A DNA stretch of 5,663 bases from Myxococcales bacterium (GTDB lineage: Bacteria > Myxococcota_A > Polyangia > Polyangiales > Polyangiaceae): contig JAHFDX010000278.1 of NCBI GenBank assembly GCA_023248785.1, forward strand, positions 1 through 5,663, in the 5' to 3' direction. Made by a program: the position numbers and the translations under genes. Positions 1-5,663 of the stretch are shown here, one piece after another. Positions within the stretch are counted from its first letter, which is position 1, and each line of letters opens with the position of its first letter. A model generated the notes under the pieces. It had not been told where the DNA came from. It searched no databases and worked only from the letters and a program-made list of their open reading frames with translations.

Positions 1-1191
1 GGGCGCACTCCCTTCGGAAAGTACGCCCTTGTTCAAGTAGATGTTGTCTTCAAGGCCTACGCGCGCATGACCGCCAAGGCGCATTGCAAGTTCGGTCATC
101 GGTTGCTGATGCCGGCCGACTGCGGCCACCCCCCAACTCGCATTCGCCGGAACCTGCGATCGCATGAAGTAGACAACGTCTTCGCGGGCACCAATTCCGC
201 CGGGAACGCCGAGGACAAATTGAAAATGCAAGGGCAGTGCGAGCAAGCCTCCCTGCGCGAGACCGAGTGCTTCATCAATGTGCCCCACCTCGTAACATTC
301 GAGTTCCGCGATGGCACCCGCTGCTGCAATGCGTTCGGCGATCGTCCGAATTTCCGCGCGCCGGTTGACGAACACGTCGTCACCAAAATTGAGGGATCCA
401 CAGTTCAGCGTGGCCATCTCGGGCTTGCATGCAAGCGGTCCCAAACGCTCGTCAATCGACATCCCAACGGCGCCTCCCGTCGACACTTGAATGACGCAAT
501 TCGTCTTCGCGCGAATGCGTTCAATGGTTTTCGCAAAGCGATCGCTCGATTGAGTGGGTGATCCATCGTCGTTTCGAACATGAAGGTGAATGACCGAAGC
601 TCCCGCTTCGCGACAGCGTGCGGCTTCGTCTGCAATCTCTTCGGGCGTGATGGGCAAATAAGGCGTCATTGCGCGGGTAATCTCGGCGCCGACGATGGCC
701 GCAGTGATGATCACATCGACCGGCGTTTCGCGCGGTGGCGTAACGATCACAGATTGAAATTCGGGCGAGGGGAGCGCTGGCATGTAGAGCTGCTTTGCCC
801 TGCGTTGCAGATCCTTGGGCGTGACGCATGTTCCTACCGCGCGACAAACCACAATCGCATCCTGCAGAACGTCGGCGGCACTTGCGGGAAGGCCTCCGTC
901 GCGCACGTTCGAGATCACTTTCTTGGCCTCGAACTGCATGCGGCGGCTTGTGTTGCCGATGTGAACGAGCTCCGCGGTCGCCTCGATGTAATCGCCCGCA
1001 AAAACTGGAGCGAGAAACTCAACGGCTTCGTATGCGCGAAAGAGTCCTTCGTCTCCGTCAAGACGAACCAAAAGTTCGGTTGCCAAATCACCGAAGAGCG
1101 CAAGCATGCGCGCACCATCGACGAGCTCGCCGGCGTAATGTGCATCGTGGGCAGACATGCGTAGACGCAGTGCCACCTTGAGACCAACCAT
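1..1191 (-). CDS. kal-kce: Kal-Kce fusion: 3-aminobutyryl-CoA ammonia-lyase + 3-keto-5-aminohexanoate cleavage enzyme (3' end outside window)
   Basis: Frame is open from ATG at 1191 to the window edge: 397 residues, C-terminus missing (about 30 residues by family length). Residues 1-133 are a complete hotdog lyase: MSAHDAHYAGELVDGAR (12-28), GDLATELLVRLDGDEGLF (34-51), YEAVEF (54-59), GNTSRRM..EAKKV (79-92). After a linker (134-157), residues 158-397 are a BKACE/DUF849 domain: AAIVGAEITRA, IHLHVR, STGGAVG, EMATLNCGSLNFGDD, FVLGVPGG and GHARVGLEDN. The known Kce catalytic/zinc residues Glu14, His46, His48, Arg226, Glu230 and Asp231 align with E170, H202, H204, R377, E381 and D382. Family knowledge: Kce converts 5-amino-3-oxohexanoate plus acetyl-CoA to 3-aminobutyryl-CoA plus acetoacetate; Kal then releases ammonia, giving crotonyl-CoA. 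Probably cytoplasmic. The start is chosen because MVGLKV matches the N-terminus of this lyase family; its ribosome site is poor. BKACE enzymes vary in substrate, but the fused Kal domain favours the lysine route. Confidence 0.9.
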   Translation of the reverse strand, partial: MVGLKVALRLRMSAHDAHYAGELVDGARMLALFGDLATELLVRLDGDEGLFRAYEAVEFLAPVFAGDYIEATAELVHIGNTSRRMQFEAKKVISNVRDGGLPASAADVLQDAIVVCRAVGTCVTPKDLQRRAKQLYMPALPSPEFQSVIVTPPRETPVDVIITAAIVGAEITRAMTPYLPITPEEIADEAARCREAGASVIHLHVRNDDGSPTQSSDRFAKTIERIRAKTNCVIQVSTGGAVGMSIDERLGPLACKPEMATLNCGSLNFGDDVFVNRRAEIRTIAERIAAAGAIAELECYEVGHIDEALGLAQGGLLALPLHFQFVLGVPGGIGAREDVVYFMRSQVPANASWGVAAVGRHQQPMTELAMRLGGHARVGLEDNIYLNKGVLSEGSAP

Positions 1192-1293
1192 CAGGTTAAT
1201 GTATCAGGCGTTTGGCCGCTCATCGACGCTACGTGAGCGCTATGATACGGCGCTGTGCGAATGACCCGGTGTTCGGCAGGCGAAGGCTAATCC
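1192..1293. promoter_or_regulatory. Divergent intergenic spacer with shared -10-like palindrome
   Basis: This 102-base gap separates the divergent starts of the Kal-Kce fusion and cdsA, so promoters for both should lie in or near it. At 1241-1247 the heptamer TATGATA reads as a -10-like hexamer on both strands: TATGAT on plus and TATCAT on minus, each 5 of 6 to consensus. It is flanked by AGCGC (1236-1240) and GCGCT (1250-1254). GTATCA at 1201-1206 is the reverse complement of TGATAC at 1243-1248. I find no convincing -35 hexamer at 16-18 bases on the plus strand, so this is only a candidate. GAAGG at 1282-1286 is a plausible ribosome site for cdsA. Confidence 0.3.
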
Positions 1294-2124
1294 ATGGCGC
1301 GTGCATCGAACTTGGCGTTGCGCTTGGCAACCGCGGGCGTGGGTGTGCCCGTTATTCTGTTTCTCCTTTATAAGTCGCCACCGTGGGGCTTTTTTGCGCT
1401 GACGACGCCCGCATCGATGATGTGCGCATACGAACTCTTGTCGATGACGCATTCCGAAGATCGCATAGGACGCTGGTTCGGCGCACTCATGACGGGCGTA
1501 ATAGCCAGTTTGGTCTACTTCGGTGCGGGTGATCTTCGCGTTGTGTTCACGACGTTGATCACAATTGCAATCGTCGGCCCGCTCTTCGTTCTCATTCGCC
1601 TGGGCGATATTCGAACGGCGGCACTTCGTGCGGTTGCCCTGTCATTTGCGCCCCTCTATACGGGGATCCCGCTTACGTTACTTGCTCTGTTACGAAAGGC
1701 GGTACCGTTCGAAGGGAGCGGTTACATCTTGCTCGCCTTAGGCCTTGCATGGACCAGCGATACGGGTGGGTACTTCGCCGGTCGCTACTTCGGAAAACAC
1801 AAACTCTACGAAGCGGTGTCGCCGAAGAAAACCATCGAAGGATCGATCGGCGGCCTTCTTGCGGTCATGACCTGGGCCACGATTGGGCACTTCACTTTCT
1901 TGCAAGGACCGCCTCTCGTTCACCTTATTCTTCTCGCGCTTGTTGGCGGTGCGCTTAGTCAGGCCGGCGACTTGGCCGAATCGGTTTTCAAACGATCGAT
2001 GGGCGTGAAGGACTCCGGGCAACTTCTGCCCGGGCATGGGGGCATTCTTGACCGCGTGGATGCTGTGCTGCTCACGGCCCCAGTCGTGTTTCTTTACATT
2101 CTCTGGTTCCCGCGTTTGTCTTAA
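1294..2124 (+). CDS. cdsA: Phosphatidate cytidylyltransferase (CDP-diglyceride synthase)
   Basis: This integral inner-membrane enzyme makes CDP-diacylglycerol from phosphatidic acid and CTP, the branch point for phospholipid synthesis. The protein has 276 residues, normal for the family. It is mostly hydrophobic segments (about 12-27, 31-48, 62-77, 84-101, 108-133, 143-155, 184-203, 207-223, 256-272), probably around eight helices. The C-terminal family signature is complete at 230-256: S-VFKR-S-x3-KDSG-x2-LPGHGGILDRVD. The second conserved block, DTGGYFAGRYFGKHKL followed by SPKKTIEG (156-183), is also intact. The ATG at 1294 has GAAGG seven bases upstream and gives a typical basic N-terminus (MARASNLALRL). 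The usual isoprenoid or outer-membrane neighbours (uppS, dxr, rseP) are not in view: the gene before it is divergent and the one after is a dehydrogenase. Identification is firm. Confidence 0.95.
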   Translation: MARASNLALRLATAGVGVPVILFLLYKSPPWGFFALTTPASMMCAYELLSMTHSEDRIGRWFGALMTGVIASLVYFGAGDLRVVFTTLITIAIVGPLFVLIRLGDIRTAALRAVALSFAPLYTGIPLTLLALLRKAVPFEGSGYILLALGLAWTSDTGGYFAGRYFGKHKLYEAVSPKKTIEGSIGGLLAVMTWATIGHFTFLQGPPLVHLILLALVGGALSQAGDLAESVFKRSMGVKDSGQLLPGHGGILDRVDAVLLTAPVVFLYILWFPRLS

Positions 2125-2175
2125 GCAGCGACGCGCTAACGCCCTGCGTCACGGGAGGCCTACGTCGTTGGGACG

Positions 2176-2193
2176 TTGTTCGCGTACGAACAA
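2176..2193. repeat. Perfect 7+7 inverted repeat upstream of glutamate dehydrogenase
   Basis: TTGTTCG (2176-2182) and CGAACAA (2187-2193) are perfect reverse complements around a 4-base CGTA centre, ending 47 bases before the GTG start of the dehydrogenase gene. TTGTTC also resembles a -35 hexamer, and weak -10-like hexamers (TTGTAT at 2197-2202, TATCGT at 2200-2205) follow. A symmetric site in this position would suit a dimeric regulator acting on gdhA. No T-run follows the right arm, which argues against an intrinsic terminator for cdsA. Function is inferred from position and symmetry only. Confidence 0.4.
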
Positions 2194-2229
2194 ACCTTGT
2201 ATCGTCCAGGCAGACGTCCCTCACGAAAT

Positions 2230-2235
2230 GGAGAG
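2230..2235 (+). promoter_or_regulatory. Ribosome binding site deciding the GTG start of gdhA
   Basis: GGAGAG lies five bases before GTG at 2241. It supports that codon as the start rather than a downstream ATG. No in-frame ATG occurs before codon 60, which would remove part of the N-terminal substrate domain. Confidence 0.7.
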
Positions 2236-2240
2236 CTCTC

Positions 2241-3542
2241 GTGTCGATTCCTAAAGCGCCGTTATCGAAACCGAATGTGGGTCACAAGGATTACGACTTT
2301 TACAAGGTGGTGCAGGACTATCTTGAGAAGGCCGCGCAGGTGGCCGAAATCGAACCTTATGTGCGCACAATTTTGAGTCAGCCGAAAAACGAAATTATCG
2401 TGAACTTCCCCGTTCGCATGGAGAACGGTGAGGTCAGGCTCTTCAAGGGCTATCGCGTGCAGCACAACAACTTGCTTGGGCCGTTCAAAGGTGGCATGCG
2501 CTATCACCCGCAAGTTTCACTCGATGACGTCAAGGCCCTCGCCGCGATGATGACCTGGAAGTCCGCACTCATGCGCCTTCCGTTTGGTGGCGGAAAAGGC
2601 GGCATCAAGTTTGATCCGCACGGCGTGTCAAAGACCGAGCTTCAACGTATTACTCGACGATTTACTCATGCTTTGGGTGAGAACATCGGACCCGAGTACG
2701 ACATTCCCGCTCCCGACGTCGGAACCAACGGACAGACGATGGCGTGGATGATGGACACGTATTCGAACATGGTCGGGTCCGCGCAAAAGCAGAGCGTGAA
2801 GGGCGTCGTGACGGGCAAGCCCGTATCAAGCGGTGGCACGTTGGGTCGGTCCAAAGCAACGGGGCAGGGGCTCGTTTTCTGCATACTCGAATGGGCGCGC
2901 GAGCGGAGTTTTGAACTCGAAGGCTCCACCATGATCGTGCAGGGCTTCGGTAACGTGGGCTCGAACACGGCGGTTATCCTGTCGCGACTTGGCGTATCCA
3001 CAATCGCAGTGGGTGACCACACCGGTTACCTTTACAACCCCGAGGGCTTCAACGCGCACAAGCTCCAAGATCACGTGGAGGAGCACGGCTCAATCGCCGG
3101 TTATCCTGGTGGAAAGGCCATCACGCGCGAAGAGTTCTTCGCCACGCGTGCCGATATCTTTGCGCCGTGTGCCCTTGAAAATCAAATCGGCGTTGCCGAA
3201 GCCAAGGCTCTCGATGTGAAGCTCATTGCCGAAGGCGCCAACGGGCCAACAAGCCCTGAAGGTGAATCGATCTTGCTGGGTCGCAACGTCGACATTCTTC
3301 CCGATGTTCTCGCCAACTCAGGTGGCGTGACGGTCAGCTACTACGAGTGGGTTCAGAACAAGCGCTCGGAGAGCTGGTCCGAAGAGGAAGTTGACGAGCG
3401 TCTCGAAGTCGGGATGAAGCGCACATACCGTGAAGTGAGCGATCTTGTGCGCCAAAAGAAATGCAGCACACGAATCGCAGCCTATGCGCTCGCGCTCACA
3501 CGAATTGCCGCGGTCTACAAAGAGCGCGAGATCTTCCCGTAA
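2241..3542 (+). CDS. gdhA: Glutamate dehydrogenase (Glu/Leu/Phe/Val dehydrogenase family)
   Basis: This cytoplasmic enzyme, hexameric in the family, interconverts glutamate with 2-oxoglutarate plus ammonia using NAD(P). The 433 residues match glutamate dehydrogenases and are longer than leucine dehydrogenases (about 350-370). The N-terminal substrate domain has the glutamate-binding block GPFKGGMRYHP (K83) and the family signature LPFGGGKGGIKFDP at 113-126 with catalytic lysine K119; D159 in PAPDVGTN is the expected catalytic aspartate. The Rossmann domain has GFGNVG at 235-240, and SYYEWVQN at 366-373 is the conserved C-terminal substrate/hinge block. All key residues are present. I cannot decide NAD versus NADP from the segment after the second strand (VGDHTGYLYNPEGF). 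The gene starts 116 bases after cdsA and probably has its own promoter. It may connect to the ammonia-releasing Kal domain nearby, but they are divergently arranged and that link is inference. Confidence 0.93.
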   Translation: MSIPKAPLSKPNVGHKDYDFYKVVQDYLEKAAQVAEIEPYVRTILSQPKNEIIVNFPVRMENGEVRLFKGYRVQHNNLLGPFKGGMRYHPQVSLDDVKALAAMMTWKSALMRLPFGGGKGGIKFDPHGVSKTELQRITRRFTHALGENIGPEYDIPAPDVGTNGQTMAWMMDTYSNMVGSAQKQSVKGVVTGKPVSSGGTLGRSKATGQGLVFCILEWARERSFELEGSTMIVQGFGNVGSNTAVILSRLGVSTIAVGDHTGYLYNPEGFNAHKLQDHVEEHGSIAGYPGGKAITREEFFATRADIFAPCALENQIGVAEAKALDVKLIAEGANGPTSPEGESILLGRNVDILPDVLANSGGVTVSYYEWVQNKRSESWSEEEVDERLEVGMKRTYREVSDLVRQKKCSTRIAAYALALTRIAAVYKEREIFP

Positions 3543-3576
3543 TTCACCCCTCGCCCCCTCGTTTTCTTCCTCCACA
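3543..3576 (+). terminator. C-rich, G-poor tract after gdhA; possible Rho-loading region
   Basis: Immediately after the gdhA stop, 29 of 34 bases are pyrimidines, with 18 C and only 2 G. No stable hairpin is visible in the 3543-3623 gap. An unstructured C-over-G stretch is typical of Rho utilisation sites, so this may end gdhA transcription. It could equally be neutral spacer within a gdhA-downstream transcript. Confidence 0.25.
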
Positions 3577-3612
3577 GCTAAAGTTTTCATGCGTCCCGCC
3601 GTTACAGCGTTT

Positions 3613-3617
3613 GGAGG
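3613..3617 (+). promoter_or_regulatory. Strong ribosome binding site for the secreted protein gene
   Basis: GGAGG lies six bases before ATG at 3624, the best Shine-Dalgarno match in the window. It fixes the start so that a complete signal peptide is included. Confidence 0.75.
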
Positions 3618-3623
3618 GATCTT

Positions 3624-4478
3624 ATGCGCACGTTTTGGAAGCTCGGTGTGTATGCGGTTTTTGCGTTGGTGCCCGCGAGTGCAAGTGCAGAGGCGTGCCC
3701 CGCACCAACGATCAAGGCGATCGAGAGAAACACGCGAAGCGGTCCGACCCCGTTCTACCAAAAGGCAGATCTGATCGCTCCCGATTACAATCTCCTTGTG
3801 AGGGGATGCGGCTTCTTACCTCGCAGCGGCCAAAAGGATTACGGACGCCTTTGGCTGACTGGGCTAGTTGAGCCAGCAGCGAAGAAGAAATACCCGGGCG
3901 GTAGGGTAGAGCTCATGGTTTCTTCGTGGAATGAGCGACCCTCAAGCAGCGACGGTTCGAATTGGGAGATCTACGCGACCGTTCGAGAGTTCAAAGGCCA
4001 GCCCGGCGGCAACAACATTGAGGGCGTTCTGCATCAACCGAAGGGCGCCGGTCTGGTCGTTACCACGCACGACGGGCATGCCAGCGCGCCGTTTGAAGTT
4101 CCTTTTCGCGCGAAAGAGGAAGTTCGAGACTTCAACGACTCAAGCCCGCGGCCGCTCGTTAGCATTTCGTGCTCCGATCACACCAATGACGACAAGTGCA
4201 GATCGAACGGCAACCGGCTCGAGGGGTATCACCGCAGTTACACCCATTGGGCGCCGACAGGCACCGACACGTTTGCGTTTAACCTTCTCAACGGCTGGCA
4301 CGTCGCCGACGTTTCTGCACTCGATCCGGGCACACTCTTCGGAAGTTGCAAAGGGAGCGCAGAGCACGCGTGGGGCAACAACGTTGTCAAGTTCTATTGG
4401 CGCATGTCGACCGTTGCAAAGTGCAACTACTCCGTCAGCGTGCGTGTTGCCGGACCCAAGGGCACAAACTACCGATAA
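3624..4478 (+). CDS. Secreted protein with six cysteines, possible IPT/TIG-like fold; function unknown
   Basis: I do not recognise this 284-residue protein as a named family. Residues 1-22 form a clear Sec signal peptide: MRTFWK, a hydrophobic core, then ASASA before E-A-C, with likely cleavage after position 22. There is no lipobox, so it should be periplasmic or released. The mature part has exactly six cysteines (C25, C62, C183, C192, C242, C267), consistent with three disulfides. Residues about 55-163 have an Ig-like beta pattern: NLLVRGCGF, a glycine-rich turn, GRLWLTG, then VELMVSSWN, and finally GLVVTTHDGHASAPFEVPF. This resembles IPT/TIG domains, but the match is by eye only. The C-terminal part (about 175-284) holds four of the six cysteines and is rich in aromatic residues (HWAPTGTDTF, NGWHVADV, FYWRMS). 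There is a strong ribosome site; the stop codon is 3 bases from that of the opposing gene. Confidence 0.8.
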   Translation: MRTFWKLGVYAVFALVPASASAEACPAPTIKAIERNTRSGPTPFYQKADLIAPDYNLLVRGCGFLPRSGQKDYGRLWLTGLVEPAAKKKYPGGRVELMVSSWNERPSSSDGSNWEIYATVREFKGQPGGNNIEGVLHQPKGAGLVVTTHDGHASAPFEVPFRAKEEVRDFNDSSPRPLVSISCSDHTNDDKCRSNGNRLEGYHRSYTHWAPTGTDTFAFNLLNGWHVADVSALDPGTLFGSCKGSAEHAWGNNVVKFYWRMSTVAKCNYSVSVRVAGPKGTNYR

Positions 4479-4481
4479 CGA

Positions 4482-5663
4482 TCAGTAGCTCGACAGATAT
4501 CTAGGTGGCAGCGGTGCTGCGGTCGATGCGTTGATGCGCATCTTCTCAACGAGCGCGCCGTCCTTGTGTTCGTACGCAATGAGCTGACTCGTTTTTGCGG
4601 CAGTCGCGATGCAGAGACCCCCGCATTGACTTGCACAGCGAACGTCGTTGACGTCGCCCGAGGGTTCGGGCGACATGTAGATCGTGCTCCACTCGCCTGA
4701 GTGGATGTTGAGCGTCACAACGCGTTCACGCGCGCCGGACTTTCCAAGCGAGTCGCCGTACGCACTCGCCATGAGAAGGCGATCGCTTGCAAACGCGAGA
4801 CTCGTCGCGATAGGCACGCCCAAATCCTTGGCTGCAAACCGTTGGATCTCTTGAACTTTTGATGCCGTCGCGTCCAAGAGCACGATGGCACTTTCGCGAA
4901 TCTGCTTCTCGAAATCCGGAGCGGCGAAGCTCAGCGTGCCTGAACATGCCACGGCGACCGTCTTCTTGTCGGCGGCGAGCACCATGGGTCCACAATTCTT
5001 CAGGCCTGGCAGGTCGACGGTTTCAATGAGCGTGTCGTTTCTGGCGTCGATGATGGCGATCTTGCCCTCACCCGTTGTCGCGTAGTCGGCGCTGATTCGT
5101 TGAAGTGTGACGATGACCCGGTCGCCAACTTTTAGCATCCGATCGGGTCGCGATAGGAGCGCCGAGTCGGCTTCGGGGATCGCGATCGCGGCCGTGATGG
5201 CGGGCTTCTTTGAATCGATAACGAGAATGTCGCTTCCATGGTCGAACGCCTGCGCACCCGCCTTCGTATTCGATTCGTAACGGGTGATGTACGATTTATC
5301 ACCGTCGACCGTCAGGTAGTCATGGGGGTTCGAAGCGAAGCCGGTTCCTACCGAGAGTTGGGTTCGTACCTTGGCCGTCTTTGGATCGACCCAGGTGAGC
5401 GTCGCGTTCGGGAAGCGATCCAAAAGAACAATTTCGCCGGAGGTGGATGGCCCGATCGGCAGGGCGACGTCGCCGGAAAGAGGTGCGCTTATGCCCGGAG
5501 CCGTGGAAGCACTCGAGATGAGCGATTCGGACAGGAGCTTTCCGTCGAATCCGACGACGGCCACGTTGGAAGACTGGTAATCGCTCAAAACAACCGTAAA
5601 GGCAGTGCCGCACGATGCTGCTGCAATCGTGGGGTTACTCGTGATGGGGGGTTGCGCTTGAAC
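4482..5663 (-). CDS. Probable secreted or surface beta-propeller-like protein (5' end outside window)
   Basis: The frame stays open from the TGA at 4482-4484 to the right edge, giving 393 visible residues and no start in view. The TTG at 5586-5588 is merely an internal leucine codon: upstream residues VQAQPPITSNPTIAAASCGTA continue the same protein. Repeated units of an extended strand plus an aspartate turn suggest propeller blades: TLTWVDPKTAKV, DILVIDSKKPAITAAIAI, GKIAIIDARNDTLIETVDL, AIVLLDATASKVQEI and VTLNIHSGEWSTIY. This pattern resembles YVTN-type propellers. The visible N-terminal stretch (small and polar residues with a cysteine) looks like the region just after a signal peptide or lipobox. 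Unpropeller-like details are NCGPM and VACSG around visible positions 224 and 240 and a CX3CX3C cluster (C343, C347, C351). It resembles hypothetical proteins of myxobacteria; no enzymatic residues are evident and the role is unknown. Confidence 0.75.
   Translation of the reverse strand, partial: VQAQPPITSNPTIAAASCGTAFTVVLSDYQSSNVAVVGFDGKLLSESLISSASTAPGISAPLSGDVALPIGPSTSGEIVLLDRFPNATLTWVDPKTAKVRTQLSVGTGFASNPHDYLTVDGDKSYITRYESNTKAGAQAFDHGSDILVIDSKKPAITAAIAIPEADSALLSRPDRMLKVGDRVIVTLQRISADYATTGEGKIAIIDARNDTLIETVDLPGLKNCGPMVLAADKKTVAVACSGTLSFAAPDFEKQIRESAIVLLDATASKVQEIQRFAAKDLGVPIATSLAFASDRLLMASAYGDSLGKSGARERVVTLNIHSGEWSTIYMSPEPSGDVNDVRCASQCGGLCIATAAKTSQLIAYEHKDGALVEKMRINASTAAPLPPRYLSSY

Noticed and set aside
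67..1164. Two long plus-strand open frames (67-561 and 580-1164)
   Set aside because: They lie exactly antisense, codon-on-codon, to the Kal-Kce fusion; their translations show no family motif while the opposite strand shows two complete motif sets.
96..1187. Four shorter minus-strand frames (96-401, 405-635, 521-847, 915-1187)
   Set aside because: They are in other frames than the fusion and encode low-complexity Arg/Ser-rich or meaningless sequence; the real frame has no stop inside the window.
2129..2150. Possible terminator hairpin after cdsA (GACGC 2130-2134 with GCGTC 2146-2150)
   Set aside because: Only a 5-base stem with an 11-base loop and no following T-run; a competing CGCGT/ACGCG pairing overlaps it.
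4726..4995. Minus-strand frame inside the propeller gene, and plus-strand frames at 4885-5085 and 5371-5580
   Set aside because: All overlap the long propeller-like reading frame and lack motifs or ribosome sites.
5586..5588. TTG as the start codon of the right-hand minus-strand gene
   Set aside because: The frame continues open to the window edge with protein-like sequence, so this is an internal leucine codon of a gene whose start is outside.
1..5663. Defence system, toxin-antitoxin, phage, CRISPR or transposon content
   Set aside because: No nuclease, integrase or transposase motif, no direct-repeat array, no terminal inverted repeats and no tRNA were seen; every gene has a metabolic, membrane or secreted profile.

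Overview
The window is a 5.7 kb piece of an ordinary bacterial chromosome with moderately high GC. It holds five protein genes, and two of them run off the window ends. I see no RNA gene, insertion sequence, CRISPR array, phage gene or origin. The right-hand genes (a secreted six-cysteine protein and a beta-propeller-like surface protein of a style I associate with myxobacteria) suggest a Gram-negative bacterium of the Myxococcota / former Deltaproteobacteria type. That placement is an inference and is not certain.

Left (1-1191, minus strand): one uninterrupted reading frame joins a complete 3-aminobutyryl-CoA ammonia-lyase domain (Kal, hotdog fold) to a 3-keto-5-aminohexanoate cleavage enzyme domain (Kce, BKACE/DUF849 family). 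These are consecutive steps of the 3,5-diaminohexanoate branch of lysine degradation. Most known examples are separate genes in amino-acid fermenters. The last roughly 30 residues of the Kce domain lie outside the window. This is the most notable object here, and it is easy to miss because no stop codon falls inside the window and the opposite strand carries long spurious frames.

Centre: a 102-base divergent spacer (1192-1293) leads to cdsA (1294-2124, plus), the membrane phosphatidate cytidylyltransferase. After a 116-base gap holding a perfect 7+7 inverted repeat comes a glutamate dehydrogenase gene (2241-3542, plus, GTG start). An 80-base C-rich, G-poor spacer follows.

Right: a gene for an unrecognised secreted protein with six cysteines (3624-4478, plus) meets, tail to tail with only 3 bases between stop codons, a minus-strand gene for a probable secreted beta-propeller protein (4482 to beyond 5663), whose N-terminus is outside the window.

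The genes do not form one obvious operon. The only plausible metabolic link is that Kal releases ammonia and glutamate dehydrogenase can assimilate it (or supply it from glutamate). This is a neighbourhood-level inference only.
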